Assembly (NCBI GenBank): GCA_963921825.1
Contig: OY997589.1
Location: 52,446,546 to 52,510,545 of the forward strand
DNA: 64,000 nucleotides
Reading direction: 5' to 3'
Source: Erodium maritimum
Taxonomy: Eukaryota; Streptophyta; Magnoliopsida; Geraniales; Geraniaceae
Shown: piece by piece, positions 24,002 to 34,434 of the stretch
Layout: the number at the start of each line of letters is the position of its first letter
How positions within the stretch are numbered: the stretch's first letter is position 1
Translations under genes and position numbers: made by a program
Notes under the pieces: generated by a model
The model's input: only the letters and a program-made list of their open reading frames with translations
Told to the model about the DNA's origin: nothing
Database searches by the model: none

Positions 24002-26973
24002 GTGGTAGTGGGTTCGCGAAAGAGATCATACAGGAGGAGGATGTCATGGAGGAGGGTCGGAAGGTTTGTTGTGGAGGATAGGTTGGACGGAAAGGGATAA
24101 TGTGGAGTATTTTTCATGGAGAATCAGCGGTGGACGACCGTTGTTTTGAGGTTGGTCGAGACATCCTAGAGGTGGGCCAACCAATATTTAATGTCGGTCG
24201 GTCTATCTTGCAGGTTGATCTCGACACGTTTGAGCTGGGCCGGCCGATACCTCGCATCGTTCGACATGTTATGCAGCACATTATTTCGCGGTCAGCCTTT
24301 TTCTCGGAAGCCCGACCAATATTTGACTAGGCGACGTTTCAATTATAATGAAACAAATTACTTGTCTAGATATCTTACCCCTAATAACGTGTTCTATACC
24401 CTTACACCTATGAAATTTTTAAGTACGCTTGGTACTTGGGATGAGGTATTTACACTTTGGAGTTGGACTAGTGCATGTGGGTGGTAGTGGATTCGCGAAA
24501 CAGATCATACAGGAGGAGGATGTCATGGAGGAGGGTCGGAAGGTTTGTTTTGGAGGATAGGTTGGACGGAAAGGGATAATGTGGAGTATTTTTCATGGAG
24601 AATCAGCGGTGGACGACCGTTGTTTTGAGGTTGGTCGAGACATCCTAGAGGTGGGCCAACCAATATTTAATGTCGGTCGGTCTATCTTGCAGGTTGGTCT
24701 CGACACGTTTGAGCTGGGCCGGCCGATACCCCACATCGTTCGACATGTTATGCAGCACATTATTGCGCGGTCAGCCTTTTTCTCGGAAGCCCGACTAATA
24801 TTTGACTAGGCGACCTTTCAATTCTAATGAAAAAAATTACTTTTCTGGATATCTTACCCCTAATAACGTGTTCTCTACCCTTACACCTATGAAAATTTTA
24901 AGTACGCTTGGGACTTGGGATGAGGTATTTCCACTTTGGAGTTGGATTAGTGCATGTGGGTGGTAGTGGGTTCGCGAAAGAGATCATACAGGAGGAGGAT
25001 GTCATGGAGGAGGGTCAGAAGGTTTGTTGTGGAGGATAGGTTGGACGGAAAGGGATAATGTGGAGTATTTTTCATGGAGAATCAGCGGTGGACGACCGTT
25101 GTTTTGAGGTTGGTCGAGACATCCTAGAGGTGGGCCAACCAATATTTAATGTCGGTCGGTCTATCTTGCAGGTTGATCTCGACACGTTTGAGCTGGGCCG
25201 GCCGATACCTCGCATCGTTCGACATGTTATGCAGCACATTATTTCGCGGTCAGCCTTTTTCTCGGAAGCCCGACCAATATTTGACTAGGCGACGTTTCAA
25301 TTATAATGAAACAAATTACTTGTCTAGATATCTTACCCCTAATAACGTGTTCTATACCCTTACACCTATGAAATTTTTAAGTACGCTTGGTACTTGGGAT
25401 GAGGTATTTACACTTTGGAGTTGGACTAGTGCATGTGGGTGGTAGTGGATTCGCGAAACAGATCATATAGGAGGAGGATGTCATGGAGGAGGGTCGGAAG
25501 GTTTGTTTTGGAGGATAGGTTGGACGGAAAGGGATAATGTGGAGTATTTTTCATGGAGAATCAGCGGTGGACGAGCGTTGTTTTGAGGTTGGTGGAGACA
25601 TCCTAGAGGTGGGCCAACCAATATTTAATGTCGGTCGGTCTATCTTGCAGGTTGATCTCGACACGTTTGAGCTGGGCCGGCCGATACCTCGCATCGTTCG
25701 ACATGTTATGCAGCACATTATTTCGCGGTCAACCTTTTTCTCGGAAGCCCGACCAATATTTGACTAGGCGACCTTTCAATTCTAATGAAACAAATTACTT
25801 GTCTAGATATCTTACCCCTAATAACGTGTTCTCTACCCTTAAACCTATGAAAATTTTAAGTACGCTTGGGACTTGGGATGAGGTACTTCCACTTTGGAGT
25901 TGGAGTAGTGCATGTGGGTGGTAGTGGGTTCGCGAAAGAGATCATACAGGAGGAGGATGTCATGGAGGAGGGTCGGAAGGTTTGTTGTGGAGGATAGGTT
26001 GGACGGAAAGGGATAATGTGGAGTATTTTTCATGGAGAATCAGCGGTGGACGACCGTTGTTTTGAGGTTGGTCGAGACATCCTAGAGGTGGGCCAACCAA
26101 TATTTAATGTCGGTCGGTCTATCTTGCAGGTTGATCTCGACACGTTTGAGCTGGGCCGGCCGATACCTCGCATCGTTCGACATGTTATGCAGCACATTAT
26201 TTCGCGGTCAGCCTTTTTCTCGGAAGCCCGACCAATATTTGACTAGGCGACGTTTCAATTATAATGAAACAAATTACTTGTCTAGATATCTTACCCCTAA
26301 TAACGTGTTCTATACCCTTACACCTATGAAATTTTTAAGTACGCTTGGTACTTGGGATGAGGTATTTACACTTTGGAGTTGGACTAGTGCATGTGGGTGA
26401 TAGTGGATTCGCGAAAGAGATCATACAGGAGGAGGATGTCATGGAGGAGGGTCGGAAGGTTTGTTTTGGAGGATAGGATGGACGGAAAGGGATAATGTGG
26501 AGTATTTTTCATGGAGAATCAGCGGTGGACGACCGTTGTTTTGAGGTTGGTCGAGACATCCTAGAGGTGGGCCAACCAATATTTAATTTCGGTCGGTCTA
26601 TCTTGCAGGTTGGTCTCGACACGTTTGAGCTGGGCCGGCCGATACCTCGCATCGTTCGACATGTTATGCAGCACATTATTTCGCGGTCAGCCTTTTTCTC
26701 GGAAGCCCGACTAATATTTGACTAGGCGACCTTTCAATTCTAATGAAAAAAATTACTTTTCTGGATATCTTACCCCTAATAACGTGTTCTCTACCCTTAC
26801 ACCTATGAAAATTTTAAGTACGCTTGGGACTTGGGATGAGGTATTTCCACTTTGGAGTTGGATTAGTGCATGTGGGTGGTAGTGGGTTCGCGAAAGAGAT
26901 CATACAGGAGGAGGATGTCATGGAGGAGGGTCAGAAGGTTTGTTGTGGAGGATAGGTTGGACGGAAAGGGATA

Positions 26974-29242
26974 ATGTGGAGTATTTTTCATGGAGAATCA
27001 GCGGTGGACGACCGTTGTTTTGAGGTTGGTCGAGACATCCTAGAGGTGGGCCAACCAATATTTAATGTCGGTCGGTCTATCTTGCAGGTTGATCTCGACA
27101 CGTTTGAGCTGGGCCGGCCGATACCTCGCATCGTTCGACATGTTATGCAGCACATTATTTCGCGGTCAGCCTTTTTCTCGGAAGCCCGACCAATATTTGA
27201 CTAGGCGACGTTTCAATTATAATGAAACAAATTACTTGTCTAGATATCTTACCCCTAATAACGTGTTCTATACCCTTACACCTATGAAAATTTTAAGTAC
27301 GCTTGGGACTTGGGATGAGGTATTTCCACTTTGGAGTTGGATTAGTGCATGTGGGTGGTAGTGGGTTCGCGAAAGAGATCATACAGGAGGAGGATGTCAT
27401 GGAGGAGGGTCAGAAGGTTTGTTGTGGAGGATAGGTTGGACGGAAAGGGATAATGTGGAGTATTTTTCATGGAGAATCAGCGGTGGACGACCGTTGTTTT
27501 GAGGTTGGTCGAGACATCCTAGAGGTGGGCCAACCAATATTTACTGTCGGTCGGTCTATCTTGCAGGTTGATCTCGACACGTTTGAGCTGGGCCGGCCGA
27601 TACCTCGCATCGTTCGACATGTTATGCAGCACATTATTTCGCGGTCAGCCTTTTTCTCGGAAGCCCGACCAATATTTGACTAGGCGACGTTTCAATTATA
27701 ATGAAACAAATTACTTGTCTAGATATCTTACCCCTAATAACGTGTTCTATACCCTTACACCTATGAAATTTTTAAGTACGCTTGGTACTTGGGATGAGGT
27801 ATTTACACTTTGGAGTTGGACTAGTGCATGTGGGTGGTAGTGGATTCGCGAAAGAGATCATACAGGAGGAGGATGTCATGGAGGAGGGTCGGAAGGTTTG
27901 TTTTGGAGGATAGGTTGGACGGAAAGGGATAATGTGGAGTATTTTTCATGGAGAATCAGCGGTGGACGACCGTTGTTTTGAGGTTGGTCGAGACATCCTA
28001 GAGGTGGGCCAACCAATATTTAATGTCGGTCGGTCTATCTTGCAGGTTGGTCTCGACACGTTTGAGCTGGGCCGGCCGATACCCCACATCGTTCGACATG
28101 TTATGCAGCACATTATTGCGCGGTCAGCCTTTTTCTCGGAAGCCCGACTAATATTTGACTAGGCGACCTTTCAATTCTAATGAAAAAAATTACTTTTCTG
28201 GATATCTTACCCCTAATAACGTGTTCTCTACCCTTACACCTATGAAAATTTTAAGTACGCTTGGGACTTGGGATGAGGTATTTCCACTTTGGAGTTGGAT
28301 TAGTGCATGTGGGTGGTAGTGGGTTCGCGAAAGAGATCATACAGGAGGAGGATGTCATGGAGGAGGGTCAGAAGGTTTGTTGTGGAGGATAGGTTGGACG
28401 GAAAGGGATAATGTGGAGTATTTTTCATGGAGAATCAGCGGTGGACGACCGTTGTTTTGAGGTTGGTCGAGACATCCTAGAGGTGGGCCAACCAATATTT
28501 AATGTCGGTCGGTCTATCTTGCAGGTTGATCTCGACACGTTTGAGCTGGGCCGGCCGATACCTCGCATCGTTCGACATGTTATGCAACACATTATTTCGC
28601 GGTCAGCCTTTTTCTCGGAAGCCCGACCAATATTTGACTAGGCGACGTTTCAATTATAATGAAACAAATTACTTGTCTAGATATCTTACCCCTAATAACG
28701 TGTTCTATACCCTTACACCTATGAAAATTTTAAGTACGCTTGGGACTTGGGATGAGGTATTTCCACTTTGGAGTTGGATTAGTGCATGTGGGTGGTAGTG
28801 GGTTCGCGAAAGAGATCATACAGGAGGAGGATGTCATGGAGGAGGGTCAGAAGGTTTGTTGTGGAGGATAGGTTGGACGGAAAGGGATAATGTGGAGTAT
28901 TTTTCATGGAGAATCAGCGGTGGACGACCGTTGTTTTGAGGTTGGTCGAGACATCCTAGAGGTGGGCCAACCAATATTTACTGACGGTCGGTCTATCTTG
29001 CAGGTTGATCTCGACACGTTTGAGCTGGGCCGGCCGATACCTCGCATCGTTCGACATGTTATGCAGCACATTATTTCGCGGTCAGCCTTTTTCTCGGAAG
29101 CCCGACCAATATTTGACTAGGCGACGTTTCAATTATAATGAAACAAATTACTTGTCTAGATATCTTACCCCTAATAACGTGTTCTATACCCTTACACCTA
29201 TGAAATTTTTAAGTACGCTTGGTACTTGGGATGAGGTATTTA
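26974..29242 (+). repeat. Trimeric HOR, period 1437 bp, cut by the retroelement
   Basis: Monomers at 26974 and 28411 match each other, and those at 27453 and 28890 share ATATTTACTG (normally ATATTTAATG). They are 1437 bp (three monomers) apart. The second trimer is interrupted in its second monomer by the insertion at 29243, so the trimer amplification probably came before that insertion. Confidence 0.75.
29238..29242 (+). other. Left target-site duplication (ATTTA)
   Basis: ATTTA of the satellite GAGGTATTTACACTTTGG, repeated at 37697-37701 on the other side of the element. Confidence 0.95.
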
Positions 29243-30930
29243 TGTTAGTCTTAGTGCCCTTAGCTCAATCATAAATGTCCAAATGTATATATCATCGTTA
29301 GCAATAAAATTAAAGCGGCTTTATATTACTTATGTGTTGGAGTAATATATCGATGTGTGCTCTGATCTATGCCCACCATGCGAATAGAACCATAGATCGA
29401 GATAGATCACACTCGATGGGTCCCTAGTCAACAAAGCTTCACTAGAAGCGACTAGTATGAAAGATGGCTCTTTATGGCTTACGTTCTGTTAGTCATTGGA
29501 ATGGGATTCCGGAGTCTGATCATAGATATCATGTGGGACATGATATTGGACGACCCACCCTGAATATGTGCCATAGATTAAGTCATGAACATATTCAGTG
29601 TTGTAGCTTGTCATGTATCCTTAGACCAAGGAGTCTTTGTGATCGCTATGTAGTCAACAACTGAGTTTGACCTGAGCCTAACGTTGTCCGTAACAGGGCT
29701 TCCATAACGGCCAGGATTGGCTTGGGGACGGGCTACATGAGTGACACGAAAGACGGCTAAGGGATTTATCCCTCATACTAAGGTATGGGAAAGATATCGG
29801 TTCTCGGCCACTTGATCGAGAGTGACTGGAAGAATAGCATGGCCATGCACATGATACTGGGTATCATATCTTCAGTCATCTCACATATCAAGGAACGGTG
29901 ATTGAGAATAATAAGGATGACGGCTCTATGCCTTATCTCAATCAGGATATCGGAGATAAAAGGATAATGACAGGGACGACGGAAAGGTTAGAATCGACAG
30001 GGTCGATTCGTTATGTAGTGTCAGGCAATACTAAAGTCTCGTTAGTTGCCACTTAAATAGGATCAAGTAAAATGGGATTTTACGTTGATCTATTGACAAG
30101 CATAAACCTAAGGGTCACACCGGAGGATGAAACTCATTGACACATTTATGGAGAATGGCCAAAAGGGAGTTGTCTCGGGACATGACCAAAACTGGGTTTT
30201 GGGTCATGTGCCCGTAAGTGAATAGGACTTTACGGATCGAGACAAGGCTTGGAGTCTTGGGATTGATCGCGTCGGATAATGTTGGACATTTCCGGTATGG
30301 AAGGCATGGAGGCGATGAGCGAATCACGGGACCTCGTTGGAAATGGCCACGGGCCATGTTCCAAGAAGCCCATGAAAGGCCCATGCAACCAAGGCCCATG
30401 GAACTAATTAATCAAGTCTTGATTAATTAGTACTAAGTAAGCAAGACAAGGATTAAGGTGTTGGTGATTCACCACCTAACCCAATCTTGTCTTGCCATAC
30501 TTTGTCCTATTTACACCTTACTTGTCACCATGCTTGTCCCATGCCTTTAGTTGGACAAGTATGGGTTTTGTTATGTTTAAGTCATCTTTTTTCAACATAA
30601 CAAACACAAGACAAGAATAGGAAACACATTTTCTCTCCCTCTTCCATGGCCATTTCGGGTTTGGCTAGTTTCCTCCTCCATTTTTGTGTTCTTGAGTCCT
30701 CAAAGAGAAGAACTACGTGGCTTTGATTCCCATGTGGATACGTAGGCGTCTTGGAGACTCAAGCCAATCATTCGTTAACCGGTGTTCTTGTTTTGGTAAG
30801 AACTAGTGCTGAATTTTTCTCTTGTTAATCCATTCTTTGTTAGTTGTTTCATGGTTTTAATTGTCTCTTGGTTTTCATTGATTTTCCGCTGCGAGTTGGT
30901 TCATCTCCAACCCTACCTCGAGACCCAACA
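29243..30930 (+). repeat. 5' LTR
   Basis: 1688 bp, TGTTAG...CCCAACA, followed directly by the primer-binding site. It matches the 3' LTR at every position I compared, including all sites that distinguish it from the solo LTR (for example ACAACTGAGTTTG, GACAAGCATAAACC, GAATAGGAAACAC). It should hold the promoter for the element, but I could not identify a convincing TATA box. Confidence 0.95.
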
Positions 30931-30931
30931 G

Positions 30932-30943
30932 TGGTATCAGAGC
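30932..30943 (+). other. Primer-binding site (tRNA-iMet type)
   Basis: TGGTATCAGAGC, one base after the 5' LTR end. This is the standard plant copia PBS, complementary to the 3' end of initiator methionine tRNA, and it primes minus-strand cDNA synthesis. It is not a tRNA gene. Confidence 0.95.
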
Positions 30944-31447
30944 CGTGCTACCTTCGGGATTCACAAGACGGTGTTCAAAGTTTCGGTTTTGCTTGAAAGT
31001 TTCGTTTTTGGCATGTTGTTTTGCTAAATTGTTTGATAACATGTTTTAAATTATTGTTTATGGATTTAATGCATGTAAAATGAATTTTTGAAAATTATTT
31101 CAAATCTGGAAATTTTGAAAAAAATTTGATTTTTCGGGTCTCGGGAGCGGGACTCTCGGGGAGCCGAAACCGGGACCGAACGGGGCTCCGTTGGACGGAG
31201 CTAGGCCAAGCATGACCATTGGATGGTTGATATGCCAAGGCTAAACCGTTTTGTTAGTTATGACGAGTTTGGAACCGTCATGACGAACTCGAAGATCAAA
31301 TGTTCAAAAGTTTCATTTTTGAACGGTTTCGATAAACCGAGCATCAAAAATTTTCGAAACTTGGCTATTAATTAAAACCGGAAAATCACATGATGTTTGA
31401 TAACATTCTTGTTTGATAACACGATGTGTGATGTGATGTTGGCATGG

Positions 31448-31733
31448 TGCACATAATAGCCCCGAGCTCAATTTAATTATTTATCGCTTTTCACGGCCTG
31501 CGAGCCGTTAGAGTTAGCGTGTAATTATTCTTTCAATGTGTGGTCGTCGAACCACTTGTTTGTAATATTTATTTATTCCCGACCTGCGAGTCGTGTATTA
31601 AATTGTAATATTTTACTCAAGACGAAGAAAGGGTGAAAAGGTCATTTGGTGGCTTTTCGGGTGTTGGCATCGGCTTGGAGTCGATGGAGCTCAAGAAGCT
31701 AGTGGGAGTTAGTTTAGGGGGCTATTATGTGCA
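31448..31733 (+). other. Candidate structured RNA element in the leader
   Basis: A perfect 16-bp inverted repeat closes a roughly 254-nt domain. Inside are three hairpins with six-base loops: ACGGC/GCCGT around CTGCGA (31493-31508), GTGGT/ACCAC around CGTCGA (31540-31555), and CGAC/GTCG around the same CTGCGA (31580-31593). The first and third share the loop but differ in a stem pair (G-C versus A-T), which is what selection on pairing would give. Confidence 0.55.
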
Positions 31734-32081
31734 TATTTATCGCTTTATGCTTGGTTTAGTTTATGCATGATTAATTCTATGTGTTTTAGAATTGCATGCT
31801 TAACTTTATTTACCGAGCATATCACCTCACATGCAAAGATAAAATTGGAATTTTAATCCTTGTGTGTGAACCCTTAGAACCGTCATTGCATTGGATGTAG
31901 TTGACGGGTTCAAAGGAAGAATTACATTGGATGTAATTTGAGGCATCATTGCATTTGGAATGTAGTTGATGTGCTCATCGCATCTAGGATGTGCCAAAGT
32001 TTTGAACACAACTGGACAAGTAAAAGCGGGTCATGTCCGATACCTCCCAATCATCAACACCTTACTACCTCCCCGTCCTAT

Positions 32082-32171
32082 GGGTGTCGTGCGCATTAGC
32101 GGAGCATCCATGGGGAAGCGGGGTAGTAGGTTTGGACGACATATGTGGGTGTCGTGCGCATTAGCGGAGCA
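32082..32171 (+). repeat. 25-bp direct repeat in the leader
   Basis: GGGTGTCGTGCGCATTAGCG followed by GAGCA occurs at 32082-32106 and again at 32147-32171, 65 bp apart. The stretch between them is not repeated. Confidence 0.85.
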
Positions 32172-32486
32172 CCTACTTAGTGACGAGCCATAGTTGAAAA
32201 TTGGTGGACCCGACTACGATTCTCAGCCTGAGGTTGAGCTAGGGTAACAGATAGGGTAAGTCGTGTACATAAGTACATACCCTAGCCAGGAGTCACATTG
32301 GATGTGATTGGATGGAGTCCTACCTACATAGCTCGATTAAGTGGTGAGCATTAGTTCAGCTTAATCGAGTGAATCAAGGATCTTGGTTTCAGATTCTAAA
32401 GGTTTAGAATCGATTGTTGGTGTTTAAGCTTGATCTTCATAAAATTTATTCAGTTTACTGATTGAATTTTATCTGTTGTAGATCAA

Positions 32487-32720
32487 ATGGAAAATTCAGC
32501 GAACATTAATAGTTTGTCATTAAAAACCATTCTTGACAGGGTCAAGCTAAATGGGACAAACTATTTGGACTGGTACAGAATTTTGAGGATAGTCCTCAAG
32601 TCTGAACGCAAAGAATATGTCCTTGACAAGGCTGTCTCTAAGACCATATCAGAGTTACATGAAGTGTCATCAGCTGCTGAGAAGAATATCTCAGGGATCT
32701 GGGATCCAAGGATATTCTGA
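32487..32720 (+). pseudogene. gag: gag N-terminal fragment (copia capsid, broken)
   Basis: The ATG at 32487 opens a 77-codon frame whose start resembles the N-terminal part of copia Gag (UBN2-type capsid): a leucine-rich start, then LNGTNYLDWYRILRIVLKS and YVLDKAV. This domain builds the virus-like particle that packages element RNA. Usual Gag has roughly 200 residues or more before the zinc knuckle; here the recognisable sequence stops after about 65 residues. It then runs into a short unrelated tail ending at TGA (32718-32720). The zinc knuckle follows almost at once in another frame, so most of the capsid core has been deleted, with a frame change at the join. No intact capsid protein can be made from this copy. 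The assignment is confident for the N-terminal half only. Confidence 0.8.
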
Positions 32721-33081
32721 TGGTCAACAAGGGAATTGGAAGTGGCAAGGGCTGGGCCCATGCGCACTTGGCAGGAAAGATGAGACACCTGAGAATGTCT
32801 GCTTCTACTGCCAACAGCCTGGTCATTGGAACCGGGATTACAGGAAGTTCACGGCTGATCTGAAGAAGGGCAGTGGGACTGCGCCTTCATCAAATAGCCT
32901 GGATGGTCTGAAGAAGGGCAGTAGGACTGCGCCTTCATCAGGAAACCTGGATGATCTAAGGAAGGGCGGTGGGACCGTGCCTTCATCCGGTATTAACTCT
33001 ATAGAGCTACATCTCTCTACTTCCAAAGATTCACGGGTATTAGATACCAGGACTGAATCTCACACATGCACTAACATATAG
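32700..33081 (+). pseudogene. gag-pol: gag C-terminus (zinc knuckle) and start of protease, broken
   Basis: In the frame open to the TAG at 33079-33081 there is a CCHC-type nucleocapsid zinc knuckle, CFYCQQPGHWNRDY, from 32800. The last metal ligand is Tyr instead of Cys, so zinc binding should be impaired. A linker follows with three 16-residue repeats of the type LKKGSGTAPSS (from 32860, 32908 and 32956). Next is the protease active-site region, VLDTR, at about 33040-33051, where aspartic proteases have Asp-Thr/Ser-Gly; the Gly is replaced by Arg. The frame then stops at 33079. The zinc knuckle normally binds RNA and the protease cuts the polyprotein, and both appear disabled. The frame differs from that of the gag start at 32487. 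Confidence 0.82.
32860..32991 (+). repeat. 48-bp tandem repeat in the gag-protease linker
   Basis: Two full units (32860-32907 and 32908-32955) and a partial third (from 32956). Each encodes 16 residues of the form L(K/R)KG.GTAPSS..LD. The unit length keeps the frame open. It lies between zinc knuckle and protease, which is usually a flexible linker. Confidence 0.85.
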
Positions 33082-33115
33082 TGGTTGAAAGTAGGAGAGG
33101 TTTGGAAAGCACGAA

Positions 33116-33904
33116 GTGGACCTCAGAGTTGTGGCAACTGCTGTAGGATCCATGAGTCTTGCTTTGCCAAGTGGCCTTGTCTTAGTATTGTATAATGTAT
33201 ATTGCATACCTACTTTTAGTAGGAATATTATATTTGTATCCGTGTTTGACAAGGAAGGATATAATGTTAATATTGGAAATGGAGTTTTCAATGTTCTATG
33301 CAATGATATGTTTTATACCAGTACTGACTTGGTTGGAGGATTGTACATATTAGATATGGGTAACAATGCCTCAAGTTCTATATATTACGTTAATACCAAG
33401 AGGTCTAAATCCAACGATTTAAACCTAACTCTGGTATGGCACTGTCATTTGGGCCGCATAAACAAGAAGCGCCTATCAGCACTTCAGAAGTGCGGGCTTT
33501 CATGTTCATTCGAATTCCATTCGATCGATAGGTGCAAGGTTTGTTTGATGGACAAAATGACTAAAGTGCCCTTTATCGATCGCGATGAAAGGGCGGGTGA
33601 ATTATTGGGGCTGATACACTCAAATGTGTGTAGACCAATAAGTTCACTTGCCAGGAGGGGTTTTAGCTACTTTATCACATTTACTGATGATTACAGTAAA
33701 TATGGTTATGTCTATTCGGTGAGACATAAGTCTGAAGCTTTTGATAAATTCAAAGAGTTTAAGACTATAGTAGAAAACCAGCTCGACAAAGGTATTAAGG
33801 CACTTCGATTGGATCGAGGTGGAAAATACTTGACCACAGAGTTATTAGATCATCTAAAAGAGAATGGGATCCTTTTGGAATGGACTCCTCCTAGGTCACT
33901 GTAG
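33116..33904 (+). pseudogene. pol (INT): Protease end, GAG-pre-integrase and integrase core, broken
   Basis: A 262-codon open stretch in a new frame. The first 50 residues resemble the C-terminal half of copia protease (LPSGLVLVLYNVYCIP). Residues about 105-145 are the GAG-pre-integrase zinc domain, WHCHLGRI...CKVC; the second histidine of HHCC reads Arg (114). Residues about 165-262 are the integrase core that inserts cDNA into DNA. The first catalytic Asp of the DDE triad is Asn (170, HSNVC), the second is kept (233, LDRGGKY), and a TAG at 33902-33904 ends the frame before the third. Reading past the stop, the position 36 residues after Asp233 encodes Lys (33920-33922), where Glu is expected. 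Catalysis should be absent. No natural start codon is implied; this is a decayed segment of the polyprotein. Confidence 0.88.
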
Positions 33905-34352
33905 TTGAAAGGTGTAGCCAAACGGAGAAATCGGACATTGTTAGACAATGGTCTGTTCCATGATTAGTTGGACTGATCTCCCAATCTCTTTTAGGGGTTT
34001 TGCTCTAGAGACGACCGCATTCATAGTGAATCGGGCTTCGACGAATGGTGTGGAAGGGACACCATTTTAAAAATGGTACGGGATGATGCCCGCTTTGTCC
34101 TTCCTAAAGATTTGTGGTTGCGAGGCTTATGTGAAACATTTGGTTTCGACTAAGCTCGAACCAAGATCTGAGATATGCACCTTCGTGTGGTATCCCAAAG
34201 CAACAAGGGGATACTATTTCTACAATCCCAGTGAGAACATGGTGTTCGTCGCTTGGGGTGGGGTCTTTATGGAAAAGAAGTTTTGTTTCCAAAGACGTCA
34301 TTGGGAGGACTGTGCATCTCGAAGAAATTCAGGATGGTACAAATCTGTCTAA
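33905..34352 (+). pseudogene. pol (INT): Integrase C-terminal remnant (SH3-like region)
   Basis: After the stop at 33902 the integrase sequence continues through several stops and at least one frame change. Recognisable pieces are the end of the core (RRNRTLLD near 33921) and the C-terminal SH3-like domain of copia integrases at about 34083-34300 (ICGCEAYVKHL, then KATRGYYFYNPSENMVFVA). This domain helps hold DNA. It is followed by non-matching sequence and a TAA at 34350-34352. Confidence 0.75.
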
Positions 34353-34434
34353 ACCAATTGGCAACCCAGTAGAAAGGAGCCAGAGATTGTCGTAGAGTAA
34401 GAACCAATTCCTGTTACAATTCCGGAAGGTCCAA

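Larger units (their letters stand above)
24002..29242 (+). repeat. Satellite array block B
   Basis: The remainder of the interrupted monomer occupies 24002-24099 (98 bp, which with 21927-22307 makes exactly 479). Monomers then start at 24100, 24579, 25058, 25537, 26016, 26495, 26974, 27453, 27932, 28411 and 28890. The last is cut at 29242 by the complete retroelement. Every spacing is 479 bp. The rare variant ACCCCACATCG marks monomers 24579 and 27932. Confidence 0.97.
30944..32486 (+). other. Long 5' leader of the retroelement
   Basis: About 1.5 kb between PBS and gag start with no credible coding sequence. It holds a 16-bp inverted repeat, TGCACATAATAGCCCC (31448-31463) and GGGGCTATTATGTGCA (31718-31733), around three small hairpins. 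It also holds a GC-rich stretch near 31130-31205, a degenerate repeat of CATTGGATGT-like units (about 31884-31996, again near 32295), and a 25-bp direct repeat (32082-32106 and 32147-32171). A role in packaging, dimerisation or translation is possible but is inference. Confidence 0.75.

Noticed and set aside
30932..30943. Fragment of a tRNA gene
   Set aside because: Only the 12-nt complement of the tRNA 3' end is present next to the LTR, which is a primer-binding site.
32561..33303. Minus-strand ORFs across gag and protease
   Set aside because: Antisense shadows of the plus-strand polyprotein remains.
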